A stretch of 64,000 nt of DNA from Macropodus opercularis (lineage: Eukaryota; Chordata; Actinopteri; Anabantiformes; Osphronemidae): assembly GCA_030770545.1 (NCBI GenBank), contig CM061098.1, positions 9,369,501-9,433,500 on the forward strand, read 5' to 3'. Shown one piece after another: positions 11,631-24,006 of this stretch. The notes below the pieces were generated by a model that was not told where the DNA came from, ran no database searches, and saw only the letters and a program-made list of their open reading frames with translations. How positions within the stretch are numbered: the stretch's first letter is position 1; every line of letters begins with the position of its first letter. Made by a program: the position numbers and the translations under genes.

Positions 11631-12376
11631 AACGAAAGATAAAATAAAAAAAAAAGTCCTTTGCGTCAATCCAATCAGCCTTTAGAAAGTCTACTGAATG
11701 TCCCAGTAAAGGTAAATGATGTTATTTGTTTAATTTGACATCTGTATCTGAAGGACTAAGTCACTGAAAACGAGCAGACTAACGCTCGAAAGTCTGCCTA
11801 CACGATTCTGCTCATGATAGGAAGGGAGGGGACTGTGTGGTTGGAGACATAATGTTGCATTGACCAACAGCGTCCCTTGGAGTTCAAAATTAGTAATGTC
11901 ATGGATAAAATTGCATGTGGGAATTCTCTTATTATACATCATAAAGGTATCAATACCACTATAATATTTCGTAACCAGTTTACAGTTGTCAAAGACTCCA
12001 CTGCAATTTGACATATTCGATAAATTAAGACGTCAAACAAAAGTAAAAGGACATTAGTCAAATGGAAATGAAAGTAAATCAGAGTATTCAAGGTCTTAAA
12101 AGAATTTTTGGAGAATTCAAAGATAAAATTCTTAAATCACAGTAACACTGTCAATGTGTTTGAATATGACATTATGTGTGCAACACGCCACTACAAGTAA
12201 AACTCCAAACAAAATGACAGCACTTTAAATCAACAAATGTAGTTTTGACTAACCTCTAGAGGATTATCTAGAGTATCATTATCAATAAATTGAGACTAAC
12301 ATTTTTTTCCCCATATGCTGTATGTGAACCACAACATCAAGGCAATGAACACAAAAAGCTAACGGCTTTAACTAAC
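11631..12376. other. Spacer between A2 and B2
   Basis: This repeats 2829-3574. It holds the A2 promoter element at 11862-11884 and the orphan donor near 12248-12263. Confidence 0.75.
11862..11884 (-). promoter_or_regulatory. CSE promoter element of A2 (CTCF-like)
   Basis: Identical to the element at 3060-3082, with an intact CGCT core. Confidence 0.75.
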
Positions 12377-14821
12377 CTCTAGAGGAGAGTCTGGTTCGTC
12401 CAGGATGCTCTTCTCACTCTGTATTCTCTGCATGGTTCCTGTTGAACTGGGATCCATTATCAGCACGTTCTGACTACCAGCTCTGCCGAACTTACAGTCA
12501 CTCTTTCTGGAGTCAGTCGTCCTGCACACCTCGTAGTTGTACACGTGTTGGAGAGTCCCTGTCCCCAAAGTGTCCGAGTAACGTGGTGGATAATAAGGAA
12601 TCACCGGGAGGTTGGAGTGATACAGGATGCGAGACTGTCTCCACCTGTAGATTTTGACTGAGATAATCACCACTAAACACGTGATGAACAGGAAGGAAAC
12701 TACAGCCAGAGCCAGCACTAAGTAAAAAGTCAGGTTGTCATTGTACTCCTTGTCGTGTGTAAAGTCAGTGAACTCCGACAGCACTTCAGGGAAGCTGTCC
12801 GCCACCGCCACGTTCACAATGACTGTAGCTGAACGAGAGGGCTGCCCGTTGTCCTCCACTATGACAGTCAGTCTCTGCTTGACTACATCTTTATCAGTCA
12901 CTTGGCGGATGGTTCTGATCTCTCCATTCTGTAAGCCCACTTCAAACAGCGCCCTGTCTGTGGCTTTCTGCAGTTTATAGGAGAGCCAGGCGTTCTGTCC
13001 AGAGTCCACATCAACAGCCACCACTTTAGTCACCAGATAGCCCACATCTGCTGAACGAGGCACCATCTCAGCCACCATAGAGCCACCAGTCTGGACTGGG
13101 TACAGAACCTGAGGACGGTTGTCATTCTGGTCCTGAATCAGTATTTTCACGGTGACGTTACTGCTGAGTGGAGGAGAACCTCCATCTTGCGCCTTTATTG
13201 TAAATGTCAGCTGTTTGATTTGCTCATAATCAAATGAACGTACTGCATGAATCACACCATTTTCTGCATTAACTGACACATAATCAGATATTGGGGATCC
13301 TCCGATTTCACAGTTTTCTAAAATATATGAAACGCGTGCGTTATGATTTTCGTCTGGATCTTTGGCATTCACACTTAGTACAGAAACACCCGGAGAGTTA
13401 TTCTCTGTTATCAATGCACTGTACGTGACCTGTGAAAATAGAGGCACATTATCATTGACGTCCGATATTTTTAAATAAAAGATTCTTTTCGTTATGAGTG
13501 GAGGCGATCCGCCGTCCGAGACAACAACAGTGATGTTACACTCTGACAGATTTTCACGATCTAATGCAGCATCAGTTATCACTGCATAATAATTTCTTAC
13601 AGTGGATTTAATTTTAAAGGGAACGTTGCCTTCGATTACGCATCGTACCTGCCCGTTTTTACCTGAATCAATATCTTTAACATTAATTATACCAATAGTG
13701 GTTCCAACAGGAGAGTCTTCTGACACAGGACTACTGAATGACATAACATTAATGACCGGAGCGTTGTCATTTACATCGATAACCTCAATTTCAACTTTGC
13801 TGGAATCGGTCAGTCCGCCTTGATCCTTAGCTTCAACCCTGAACTCAATTTTTTTATCTCTTTCAAAATCGATCTGCTTAGCAACATATATTTTTCCAGA
13901 AGCTTCATCTATGTCGAACAAATCGGCTAATCCTGCCTTTGACTTAGAAAAAGAATATGTTATTATACCGTTCAGATCGCTGTCTTTATCGCTCGCATTC
14001 ACGGAGACAATATAAGTACCCTTGACTGCATTTTCAGTGACTACAGCCTTATACACCGATTGATTAAACACAGGAGCATTATCATTGCTATCCAAGACAT
14101 TGATGCCTATATTTACTGTACCGGATCTCTGAGGGTTTCCGCCATCTACAGCCAACAGTTTAAGAGACATGTGTGGCTGTTCTTCTCTGTCTAAGGCCTT
14201 CTGAAGCACCATCTCAGCATATTTACTGCCGTCAGGATTAACGTGTTGTTTTAAAACAAAATTGTCGTTCGGCGTCAAAATGTAGTTTTGCAGACCGTTT
14301 TCTCCGACATCTGCATCGTCTGCACTCTCCAAAACAAAACGGGAGCCGAGCGCAGCTGACTCACTAATTTCAAATTCAAGGTGGTTATTTTGAAAACTGG
14401 GAGTATTGTCGTTTATGTCTAATACCTCTATGGTCACAGAGTGCAATTCCATCGGGTTTTCCAGCAGAATCTCAAAGGTAAAGCTACAAGGTGTGGTGTC
14501 TCCACATAGCTGCTCCCGATCTATTCTCTCATTCACGACCAAGATCCCTTTGTCTGTCTTCAGCTCCGTGTACTGAACATTTTCTCCAGTCACTATGCGG
14601 GCTCGACCAGATCGAAGCCTTTTCAAATCCAGACCAAGGTCTTGCACGATGTTGCCAACGAGGGACCCTTTCTTCATCTCCTCTGGGATCGAATACCTAA
14701 TTTGCGCATCTGATTGATTAAGAACATAACATAAGCAAATAAACAGATGTGTTGCTCTTCGTAGTCGTCCACTCAATCGCCATCTTACTCCTCTATCTCG
14801 ATTGTATTCTTTGAACGCCAT
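12377..14821 (-). CDS. Clustered protocadherin variable exon B2 (type I), identical to B1
   Basis: The 815 residues are identical to B1. The signal cleavage is near residue 39, CX5C at 106-112, EC6 about 572, the membrane span about 696-722, and the donor GAG|GTTAGT. Like A2, it has not drifted at all from its partner in coding or flanking DNA. Confidence 0.94.
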
Positions 14822-15036
14822 GAGGAAAAAGCAAAAAGTGCAATATAATAAGGATTCTCAATCCAGAGGGAAACGAGACAATATTCCAGGTTATAGATGA
14901 TTAACAAACTTTTAAAGCGACTGTAACTGTGATGAGGCTGACCTCATATGAAACAACAATCCTCACATCTTCTGTAACGGAACGACAGGGGAGGGGAAAT
15001 TGCTGCTTCACAAAGGGCGGTAGGATTGATTTGCCA

Positions 15037-15058
15037 TGCAACAGCGTCACTTAGAGGC
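15037..15058 (-). promoter_or_regulatory. CSE promoter element of B2 (CTCF-like)
   Basis: Identical to 6235-6256; core CGCT. Confidence 0.75.
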
Positions 15059-15480
15059 TTAAATGTGAATCTGAATCAAAATACCCTAGTCTACAAGCCA
15101 GGAAATGTTTGTGATGTCTGTCATTCATTTTGCAGGTTGATTAGATTGCATATATTAGGACCAAAAACAAATCACTATATAAAGATCACATTTTAATTTT
15201 GCACTCATCTAATAGTTAAAATCTAACTTTTACTTTGTAGAAAGAAAAGCACAAAAACTATAAGACTGTGGAACAAAGTATGCAAACAAAATAGACTATA
15301 CAATGGATGTTACCGATTTCAACACTAAATAGTTCAGGACAGATTCAAATAGAGAGTCCTTGGTCCTACAAAACTCAAGTCAAAGAAGCTGGGAGTAGTG
15401 AATACAATCCAGTTAGTTTCAAAGTAAAGCCTAAGGAAAAACTCTAAGAAAACCAAACAATAAATCCTCAAAAGCAACAC

Positions 15481-15501
15481 TTCAGCACCTTGGACAGCGG
15501 C
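15481..15501 (+). promoter_or_regulatory. RE1/NRSE-like silencer (second copy)
   Basis: Exact copy of 6679-6699, about 460 bp 3' of the exon C donor. Confidence 0.75.
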
Positions 15502-15596
15502 TGAACTGCAAACGCGTGTTCACCCTCCTGTGCTACATAGCATACTGAAAACTAACCAGAGTAGACATTTGACAAACTGCTCATGACTGCTCTACA

Positions 15597-15737
15597 TTCA
15601 GCATAACTCGCACATGCTGGAGAGTCCCTGTCTCCACCAAAGTGTCTGAGTAACGTGGGGGATAATAAGGAATCACTGGGAGGTTGGAGTGATACAGGAT
15701 GCGAGACTGTCTTCACCTGTAGATTTTCACTGAGACC
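15597..15737 (-). pseudogene. Decayed type I tail fragment (second copy)
   Basis: Same remnant as 6795-6935, carried along by the tandem duplication, about 225 bp 3' of the exon C donor. Confidence 0.85.
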
Positions 15738-15961
15738 ATTTTCAACTTAACAATATATTTGTAATACTTCTAAACAACCAATAAATAATTGTGTTATTAT
15801 AATTGTGCTCGTCAAATGAAACAACATATTATATGTCTGAAATAAATATAACATTTTTTTAAGCATTGTTATCAAAGGATGAAAATGATGCTGTCCCTTT
15901 ACTGTATGTGTAAAATAATACACGAATTCAAAGCAGCACAAACAGCTCGTTTTTAACTAAC

Positions 15962-18373
15962 CTCTAGAGGAGAGTCTGGTTGGTCCAGGATAATCTTCTC
16001 ACTCTGTATTCTCTGCATGGTTCCTGTTGAACTTGGATCCATTATCAGCACGTTCTGACTACCAGCTCTGCCGAACTTACAGTCACTCTTTCTGGAGTCA
16101 GTCGTCCTGCACACCTCGTAGTTGTACACGTGTTGGAGAGTCCCTGTCCCCAAAGTATCTGAGTAACGTGGTGGATAATAAGGAATCACTGGGAGGTTGG
16201 AGTGATACAGGATGCGAGACTGTCTCCACCTGTAGATTTTGACTGAGATAATCACCACTAAACACGTGATGAACAGGAAGGAAACTACAGCCAGAGCCAG
16301 CACTAAGTAAAAAGTCAGGTTGTCATTGTACTCCTTGTCGTGTGTAAAGTCAGTGAACTCCGACAGCACTTCAGGGAAGCTGTCCGCCACCGCCACGTTC
16401 ACAATGACTGTAGCTGAACGAGAGGGCTGCCCGTTGTCCTCCACTATGACAGTCAGTCTCTGCTTGACCACATCTTTATCAGTCACTTGGCGGATGGTTC
16501 TGATCTCTCCATTCTGTAAGCCCATTTCAAACAGCGCCCTGTCTGTGGCTTTCTGCAGTTTATAGGAGAGCCAGGCGTTCTGTCCAGAGTCCACATCAAC
16601 AGCCACCACTTTAGTCACCAGATAGCCCACATCTGCTGAACGAGGCACCATCTCAGCCACCATAGAGCCACCAGTCTGGACTGGGTACAGAACCTGAGGA
16701 GGGTTGTCGTTCTGGTCCAGGACATGCAGAATAACTGTCGTGTTACTACTTTGAGGTGGTGAACCTCCATCTTGCGCTTTAACTTGTATTCTGTATTCTT
16801 TGACTTGTTCATAGTCAAGAGAACGTAAAGACTGGATGACTCCACTCTCTGCATTAACTGAGAAATACGTGGAGACTGGATTTCCATTAATCTCATCGTC
16901 GATAAGAAAATATGATATGCGCGCATTCTGACCATGATCTGGATCTGTAGCAGTAATCTGCAAAACCGTACCACCAGGAGAGTTGTTTTCCTTTACCTGA
17001 GCAATGTAGACCGATTGGCTGAACGTTGGTGAATTGTCATTAATATCAGTCACTTCTAAAATCACAGTTTTTTGGCTAGATAAAGCAGGGAAGCCTTCGT
17101 CTGTTGCAGTTAGAGTGATGTTGTACTTGGAACGCTTCTCTCTGTCAAGGCTTTGGTCCGTCACCATCGTGTAATAATTTCTAAGAGATGATTTAATTTT
17201 GAAAGGGAGATTTTCATCTATATTTAAACGAACCTGTCCATTTTTACCAGAATCTTTATCCTGTACACTAATCAATGCTACCACTTTTCCAAGAGTAGAG
17301 TCTTCTGATATTTTGCCTGAAAATGAAGCCATAGTAATCACTGGGCTGTTATCATTCACATCTGCTATGTCAATGATTAATTTGCTTGCTCCAACTAAAC
17401 CCCATGGATCCTTTGCTTGAACATTTATTTCGTAATTTGGAGAAACCTCATAATCAATCAGACCAGTGAGTTTAACCTCTCCAGTGTATGAATTGATTTC
17501 AAAGGGGCATGCCTCGCCCTCTTCTAGGTGGGTGAAAGAATACGTCACGTTACCATTGTAACCCTGGTCCGCATCTGTGGCACTAACTTTAGCAATAACT
17601 GCACCTCGCATAAGATTTTCAATGACAGACGCTCTGTATAAGGACTGGCTGAAAACAGGAGCGTTATCATTTGCGTCCAGAACAGACACATTTATCCTCA
17701 CTGTGCCAGACTTCTGTGGTTCCCCACCGTCCACAGCTGTTAATATAAGCGTGTGCTCGCGTTGTTTCTCACGGTCTAAACTGTTCTGCAGCATCAATTC
17801 AGCATATCTGCTCCCATCGGATTGAGTGTGCTGTTTGAGAACAAAATGTTCATTTGCTTTTAGAGAATAGCTTTGCATTGCGTTCAAACCTACATCCGGA
17901 TCAGCTGCGCTGTCAAGTAGGAACACGGTCCCTGTAGGCGTAGATTCACTAATTTCCAAATTAATTTCCTTTTTAGGAAAAGCAGGAGCGTGGTCGTTAA
18001 CATCTTGTATTTCGATGGTAATGGAAAACAATTCAAGTGGATCTTCGAGGACAATTTCCAGACTAAAACTACACGGAGATTTCTTTGCGCATAATTTTTC
18101 TCTGTCGATTCGTTCGTTGACAACAATGTGTCCTTTGTTCTGGTTAAGATCGACATATTTGCTGTCGCCATCTATAACAAGTCGGGCTCGACCGGAAACC
18201 AACCTTTTTATATCCAAGCCCAGGTCTTTAGCAACGTCTCCAACAACCAGTCCTTTCCTCATCTCCTCTGGTATAGAATAGCGAATTTGACCGGTAGCCG
18301 ATGCAACAACGCACAAAAGAAAAATGGAGACTCCCCATTTTGCCGAAGCGCTTTTGCGTTTCTCAGAATCCAT
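15962..18373 (-). CDS. Clustered protocadherin variable exon C (type I, gamma-like)
   Basis: The exon encodes 804 residues. The signal peptide is 1-28 (core VSIFLLCVVASATG), with QIRYS starting EC1 and the CX5C loop at C95-C101. EC6 is about 561-670, the membrane span about 685-711, and the tail 712-804, ending at donor GAG|GTTAGT. The ATG at 18373 directly precedes the signal. This is the only intact copy, because the tandem duplication took just its 3' fifth (up to 16452). EC1-EC5 are clearly diverged from A and B, yet EC6 to the tail is shared with them. EC6 has FEMGLQ where A and B have FEVGLQ. Confidence 0.94.
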
Positions 18374-18582
18374 TGCTTTTTCGAAATGCCTCCCGGGTTC
18401 AAATTTAACATCTACTCAAGGTGTCCTTTACCGTTCACAGTGTGTTGTATAGTCTTCTATCTAATCCATGTAATACCACCACACAAATGAAGGCTTGATG
18501 TTTGTGTGACTACATCGGTTTTTTTCAGTTAAATGAGGGTGTTGACTTAGTGTCTACGATAAGGCTGATGTTAGTCAGCTTA

Positions 18583-18604
18583 GGCAACAGCACCACCAAC
18601 AGGG
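18583..18604 (-). promoter_or_regulatory. CSE-like promoter element of C
   Basis: The minus strand reads GTTGGTGGTGCTGTTGCC. It aligns with the A/B element but has TGCT where the others have CGCT, so the core CpG is gone. It lies about 210 bp upstream of the C ATG. Confidence 0.6.
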
Positions 18605-20358
18605 AAATAATCATACAACAGCTAAGCCAGCACGAGTGGACCACAACATACTGTGAGGTTAATCTATTCCAGCTCTTTCTGTCTGTCTGCCTGCTTGTCT
18701 ATCTATCTGGCTTTACACTGCATAGTCACAGGTCCCGCCCCTGCTGCAGTCCAACTGATCCATCCAAGTGACCTACATTTGAGCGGTGAAATAAACATAC
18801 TGCAGCACTCATTCACAGGCATGACGAACGTCTAACAGAGTATGTTATTTTCTGTGTACCTATAGATGAAATGGAGATGGGCAAACATGCCCACATTTTT
18901 TTATTTTTCTGTGTCAACATAGCATTGTCCTTTCGTTCACAGGATTTAAGGACATAATAGGGCTGCTGCAATGCACATCATCCTGCGCGCCATGATTGTG
19001 CATTATTTAGGCAATGACTGCAAAGTAAAGCTAGGGTGATTAATATTTATGTAAAAACTGTGGTAGAATCAAATGAAACCATCAAACAGACCGGTGCAGC
19101 TGCCTGTGTTGAAAGACTGTTTGTTACAAATTCAAACAGGCATGAACATGTCATTAAAGGTGAAACTTCAGTGATTTTAGGCATATCATCTGCTTTCAGT
19201 ACAAGGCATAAGAGAGAGAAAAAGAAAGAGAAGGTGATAGAGAGAGAAACTGAATGTGGGTCAGCTGTGTTTTATATTGATTGTGGATGCTCAGTGTCGT
19301 GTTGGGGCTGTAAAGCACACAAGAGAAATCGTACTGTATGTATTTAGATGTGTGAAAATTTGAAGACAAAAAAATGATGTGTCTTACCTGTGTAATCGGA
19401 AATGACGTCCATTGAGGAAGAGAATCATGAAACAAAACGGGGGAAAAAAATCACAGTTAATACAGATCCAGAAAACATACATGTAGCACACGTTGTCACA
19501 ACTTTACTATAACATGCCTGCGTTAAGCTCAGCTCCTTTTAATTACACAAAGCACTTAGTATTATTCCTCAGGATGTAACATTCTTGATGATGATTAAAA
19601 TGTTTTCTTGTGACCTAAATAAAATAGAGAGATAAAAACATTTCATGCTTTCTGTCTGAAATCAGAGACACGTGCGTGCTTGGAACTATAAGTCAAACAG
19701 GAACACACTCAGATTTATATGTAAACCCACATGATAACAAAAAATATTTGCTTCACCACCACAACACAGGCAGCAGCAGACTGGAAAACACACCACCCGA
19801 CTATCTGACCTCAAAGAGCTGCCCATGAGGTTAAAAAGAAAACTACCAACAATCAATTTGCCATCAGTAGTAGAAATACTAATAAGAACTCAAACTGATA
19901 AGTTAAGCCTCTTTTCATTTGCACTAAACACACTGTGTGCAGTGTATTTTGAGAGAAATCTATTAGTAAAAATTACATATAAATGTGTAGTCATTATTGT
20001 GTATTGACTTGAAAATACCAGCTGCAGTTTTTTTCTTTAGCTTAGACTAATCCTATAAGAAGTGGATTCCCTTCTCCAGAATCCACCGTTATTGTTATAA
20101 TATTGTTCAACATTTTACATATATGATGACATTATAACTGTTGTGGTTGGAAAAGATAAAACCCCCAGGTATGGGAGGGATGTTCAGAAGAGTCTATTCT
20201 CATTTCACTCCTTAAGGATGTACAATACACAGCTTAATAATTATCAGTTCCATTAGCATATTTACAATTGTGGAAACGAAAAAAATAGATTATAGACACA
20301 ACTGAACCACTATTGTACAATCTAAACATATCTGCAAAATATGGTTAAAACAAAAGTT

Positions 20359-20402
20359 ACTTTACTCCGCCTGTGCAAATCAGTGCACAGGCGGAGTAAA
20401 GT
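20359..20402. repeat. Perfect 19-bp inverted repeat with 6-base loop
   Basis: The arm actttactccgcctgtgca (20359-20377) is followed by the loop aatcag and its exact reverse complement (20384-20402). It could form a hairpin or cruciform, or be the end of an unrecognised mobile element. I see no matching second end. Confidence 0.85.
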
Positions 20403-21192
20403 TCACTGTCAGGGATAATGGAACAGGAAACACATCTACTAGCAAAAGAAATAAACTGACCGACCAAAAACCAAGAATTAGTGACACGACAGGACAAAAA
20501 CACAAACTGAATAATAAGAGCATACATACACAGACCAGTGATGAGCACACGTACACAGACCAACAGATGCTACAGTGTCTTACCGACAAAAACAAGGATC
20601 AAACTGCACCCTTATATAGTTTTAAACACAGTCGACGGTGTTTAGTACGATTAGAGCGGAAAACAACAGGAAACGAAGTAATGATAGAAGAAGAGAGAGA
20701 TTGACCAGAAAACCCAAGGTGCCTCTAGAGGCCAGAGGGACGAACTGCCACCAACAAAAGATCATGAAGACAGTCGAAGTACAACACACAATGTTCTCTT
20801 TATTTTTCAATAAATACATACACACTCTCTACAAATAGTTTAAAGCACGACATATAGTGCAATGCTTCAGATTTCAGTCTTTGTCATAATCAACTGTTGT
20901 CAGTGAAAATACACCATGTATTATGAAAAAAAACTAGCTGCAGCATAATTATAGTTCAATAAGAACTGTACACAGCTAACGGAGGGAAACCCGTGTTTGT
21001 TTTCATTTACCTTGTATGTCCTGCTAATTTATTATGAATTTATGGGAACATCACAAAAGCACGTGGCAACTCACTAAAGCAACAATGTACAAGCTCGTGA
21101 GAGGAAAGAAACAGTAGTGACAAAGTGGAAAAATATAAAGATGCAGGTAAAGAATAGAACCCCGACTAATCCACAAACATGATGCAAACCTT

Positions 21193-21212
21193 AAAAAAAA
21201 AAAAAAAAAAAA
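21193..21212. repeat. Poly-A run (20 A)
   Basis: A homopolymer of 20 A on the plus strand. It may be a retroposon tail or a simple slippage repeat; no retroposon body was recognised beside it. Confidence 0.8.
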
Positions 21213-21591
21213 CATACACAAGTAAATACAGATAGAACGACTATCCATGCTATTGTTTTACTATTTCAAAAGAATGTTCCAGTGAAGTTTAAACGTGCCA
21301 TCAGTGCTTAAATTCAGGTCTAAGTTGAAGTTACAGTGAAAAACAGGACACAGCACTGACTCACTTACTACATATGCACATACATGATACTTCCACTTCA
21401 CATCTATATCATACTCTCAAAAGCAGAGTTTATCCTGCTAACTAAAAGTATAACTAAAAGAGCACTGGAGGGAATTAAACATATTTGACAGTCAGAAGGT
21501 CTCAAAATTCACAGTACAGGGATGATTTGCTTGATGTTACCACGGACTCTCATTTGACCACGTAACAAGGATGCAGTGCGCCTGGCCTCAC

Positions 21592-24006
21592 CTTCAGACT
21601 AGCTCTGTCTGTACTGACGCGCCTCAAAGTGCTTTTTTGATAAGCTGCACTCCGTTTCTTGAGCGTGTCGGTATCTGTGTTTGAGCTAAAACGAAAATCG
21701 CCTCTCCACGACCCGGTGGTTAAGAAGGAATCATATCGCTCATCATTTAACAAGGTCCCGCAGTGGTTAAAATCTGTAAAGCTGGTGGGGTAGTAGGTCG
21801 TAGGGAAAACAGGGAGACTGTGGGTAGTTGAGCGATAAACATAACCACGCCTGCACAGCTTGAAATAGAACACGCCACCAATTAAAAGGATGAAAAGTGA
21901 TGACACAGTTGACAAGGCGATTATCAAATAGAGCGTCAGGTTATCGCTCTCCTGTGATTCTTCCGCAAACTCAAAAAGTTCGCTTAAAACAGGCAGCCCG
22001 TTACCAATTACTACACTGACAGTGGCAGTGGCGGAGAGAGCATCAGGCCCGTTATCGGTCACTAAAACAACAACATTATGTTTGGGCTCATCGTCCTCCA
22101 TGAAACCTCGCAGTGTTCTGATTTCTCCCGTATGAAGACCCACCATAAATAGATTGGACCGCGTTGCCTTGATTATTTTGTAGGAAAGCCAGGCGTTGTG
22201 GCCGGAGTCGGCGTCTACAGCTACTACTTTAGTAACCAGGTAACCTCTAGGTGCTTCAAACGGCACCGTGTCTTCAGCGACGAACCCACTGCTTTGAACA
22301 GGGTATAGGACAGCAGGAGCATTATCATTCTGGTCCTTGATAAAAACGTTAATAGTGCAGGTGGCGGACAGCGGAGGATCACCACCATCTCGAGCTGCCA
22401 CCTTAATTTGGAAGTGAACTAATTGTTCATAGTCAAAGAGGCGCGACGTGAAAAGTTCCCCTGTGTCTGGGTTTATGGTGAGGAAAGTTGACGCTTCTGA
22501 TTCGGTGTCTTTTAAGATTTGATACCGCAGTTTGGCATTTGATCCGTCGTCAGCGTCCCCTGCGTTCACGTTCATAACAAACGTGCCAACAGGTTGGTTT
22601 TCCAAGATGTTAGCGTTATACTCCCTCTGCGTAAAAGTCGGCGCGTTGTCATTTATGTCATTAACCACGACAGTTAGAACTTTTACACTGGAGAGCGAGG
22701 GAGAGCCCGCATCAGTGGCAGTGACCGTGATGTTGTAGACTGGCTGAACCTCTCGGTCTAACAAGCCATCAGTCACTAGCATGTAATAGTTTTTTACCTC
22801 TGATACAATTTTAAATGGAACACTGTCTGGGATTGTACACGCGACGCGTCCGCTGCTTCCAGTGTCCAGGTCAAAAATGTTAATTAAAGCAATCATAGTT
22901 TCTGGTTTAGAGTCCTCGGCCACGTTAGCAGAGGCTGACTTAATTTCTATCACAGGTTTGTTGTCGTTTACATCAATCACCTCTATTATAAGTTTACAGT
23001 GAGAGGCCTGGCCACCTCCATCTTTTGCCTGAACATCCAGCTCGTGTGAACTGGCCTCCTCATAGTCAATAAGCCCTGCAACCCGAACCTCTCCACTTAA
23101 AGAGTTAATTTCAATAACCCCTCCAACTTTGTCTGATAGGTGACTGAAGGAATACGTTATTTCTCCATAAACACCTTCATCCAAGTCACTGGCATTCAAC
23201 GCAGTTATAAGAGTTCCCGGGGGTGAGTTCTCTTGCACGGAAGCCTTGTAAACTCTTTGACTAAATGCTGGGACGTTATCATTGGCGTCCAGCACACGAA
23301 TATGAATAGAAGCAGTTCCTGAGCGGACCGGACTCCCTCCATCTAGTCCGCTGATTTTCAGTACGTGTTCAGCTTGTGCCTCTCGGTCCAAAGCCTTTTT
23401 CAGAACCAGTTCCGGATAAGCGTTGCCATTTATATGGGTATTCATTTCCAGTGCAAAGTGTTCATTTGAGCTCAGTCTGTATTCATGGATAGAGTTGCTG
23501 CCCAGATCGGGGTCATGCGCGCACTCCAAAGGAAAGCGCCTCCCCAAAACCGTGGATTCGACTAAATCCAATTTTATCTCTCCTGCAGCGAACACGGGGC
23601 TGTTGTCATTTATATCTGTAATGTCCAAAACTAAGCTGTATGCTTGAAGAGGTTCTTCAAGTAATAGCTGATACTGTAGAATGCAGACAGTGCCTTGCGC
23701 GCATAGCTCCTCTCGGTCTATTCGCTGACTGATCAAAAGATTGCCTGACGCGGTGTCCAGTGCACACAGCTGGCTTGTTCCTTCTGCAACAACCCGGGCA
23801 CGACGAAAATCAAGCTCCGTTACTTTCAGCCCCAGATCTCGCGCAACATTACCGATAACTGAGCCCCGCTGCATCTCCTCAGGAAGGACGTAACGCACTT
23901 CACTGAGCGAAGAGCCGAAGAAGAGACTAAATAATAAAAAATGTAGCCACCATTTTAAGTTTTTTCGCTGTCCCATTATTAAACATCCTGTCAGGAAAAG
24001 ATACAT
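21592..24006 (-). CDS. Divergent clustered protocadherin variable exon S
   Basis: The exon encodes 805 residues. The signal peptide is about 1-35 (LHFLLFSLFFGSSLS), then EVRYVLPEEM begins EC1 with CX5C at C102-C108. Six cadherin repeats follow, with a membrane span about 690-715 and a tail from 716 that is unlike both neighbouring groups (FPTTYYPTSFTDFNHCGT). Shared traces such as FLTTG keep it in the family. It ends at AAG|GTGAGG, closer to the donor consensus than its neighbours' donors. The ATG at 24006 has A at -3; the ATG at 23976 (MGQRKN) is a plausible alternative. It has escaped the homogenisation seen on either side and stands alone between the arrays. It may be an older, differently used isoform, but its orthology cannot be settled here. 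Confidence 0.92.

Larger units (their letters stand above)
14822..15961. other. Spacer between B2 and C
   Basis: This repeats 6020-7159. It contains the B2 promoter element (15037-15058), an RE1-like site (15481-15501) and the decayed tail fragment (15597-15737). Confidence 0.8.
8803..16452. repeat. Right copy of the 8,802-bp tandem duplication
   Basis: This is the partner of bases 1-7650. It begins mid-intergenic because the window starts there. It carries A2, B2 and the 3' fifth of exon C. Bases 7651-8802 complete the repeat unit; their second copy is expected just beyond the left window edge. Confidence 0.95.
18374..21591. other. Long spacer between C and S
   Basis: This 3.2-kb non-coding stretch marks the boundary between the type I exons and S. 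Recognisable items are the C promoter element (18583-18604), a GA-rich run near 19205-19250, a perfect 19-bp hairpin (20359-20402) and a 20-A run (21193-21212). Short reading frames here look random. No RE1 was found. Confidence 0.7.

Noticed and set aside
18583..18604. Reading this stretch (caacagcaccaccaacaggg) as an RE1 on the plus strand
   Set aside because: About 14 of 21 positions match and the GGACAG half is missing. It fits better as the C promoter element on the minus strand.
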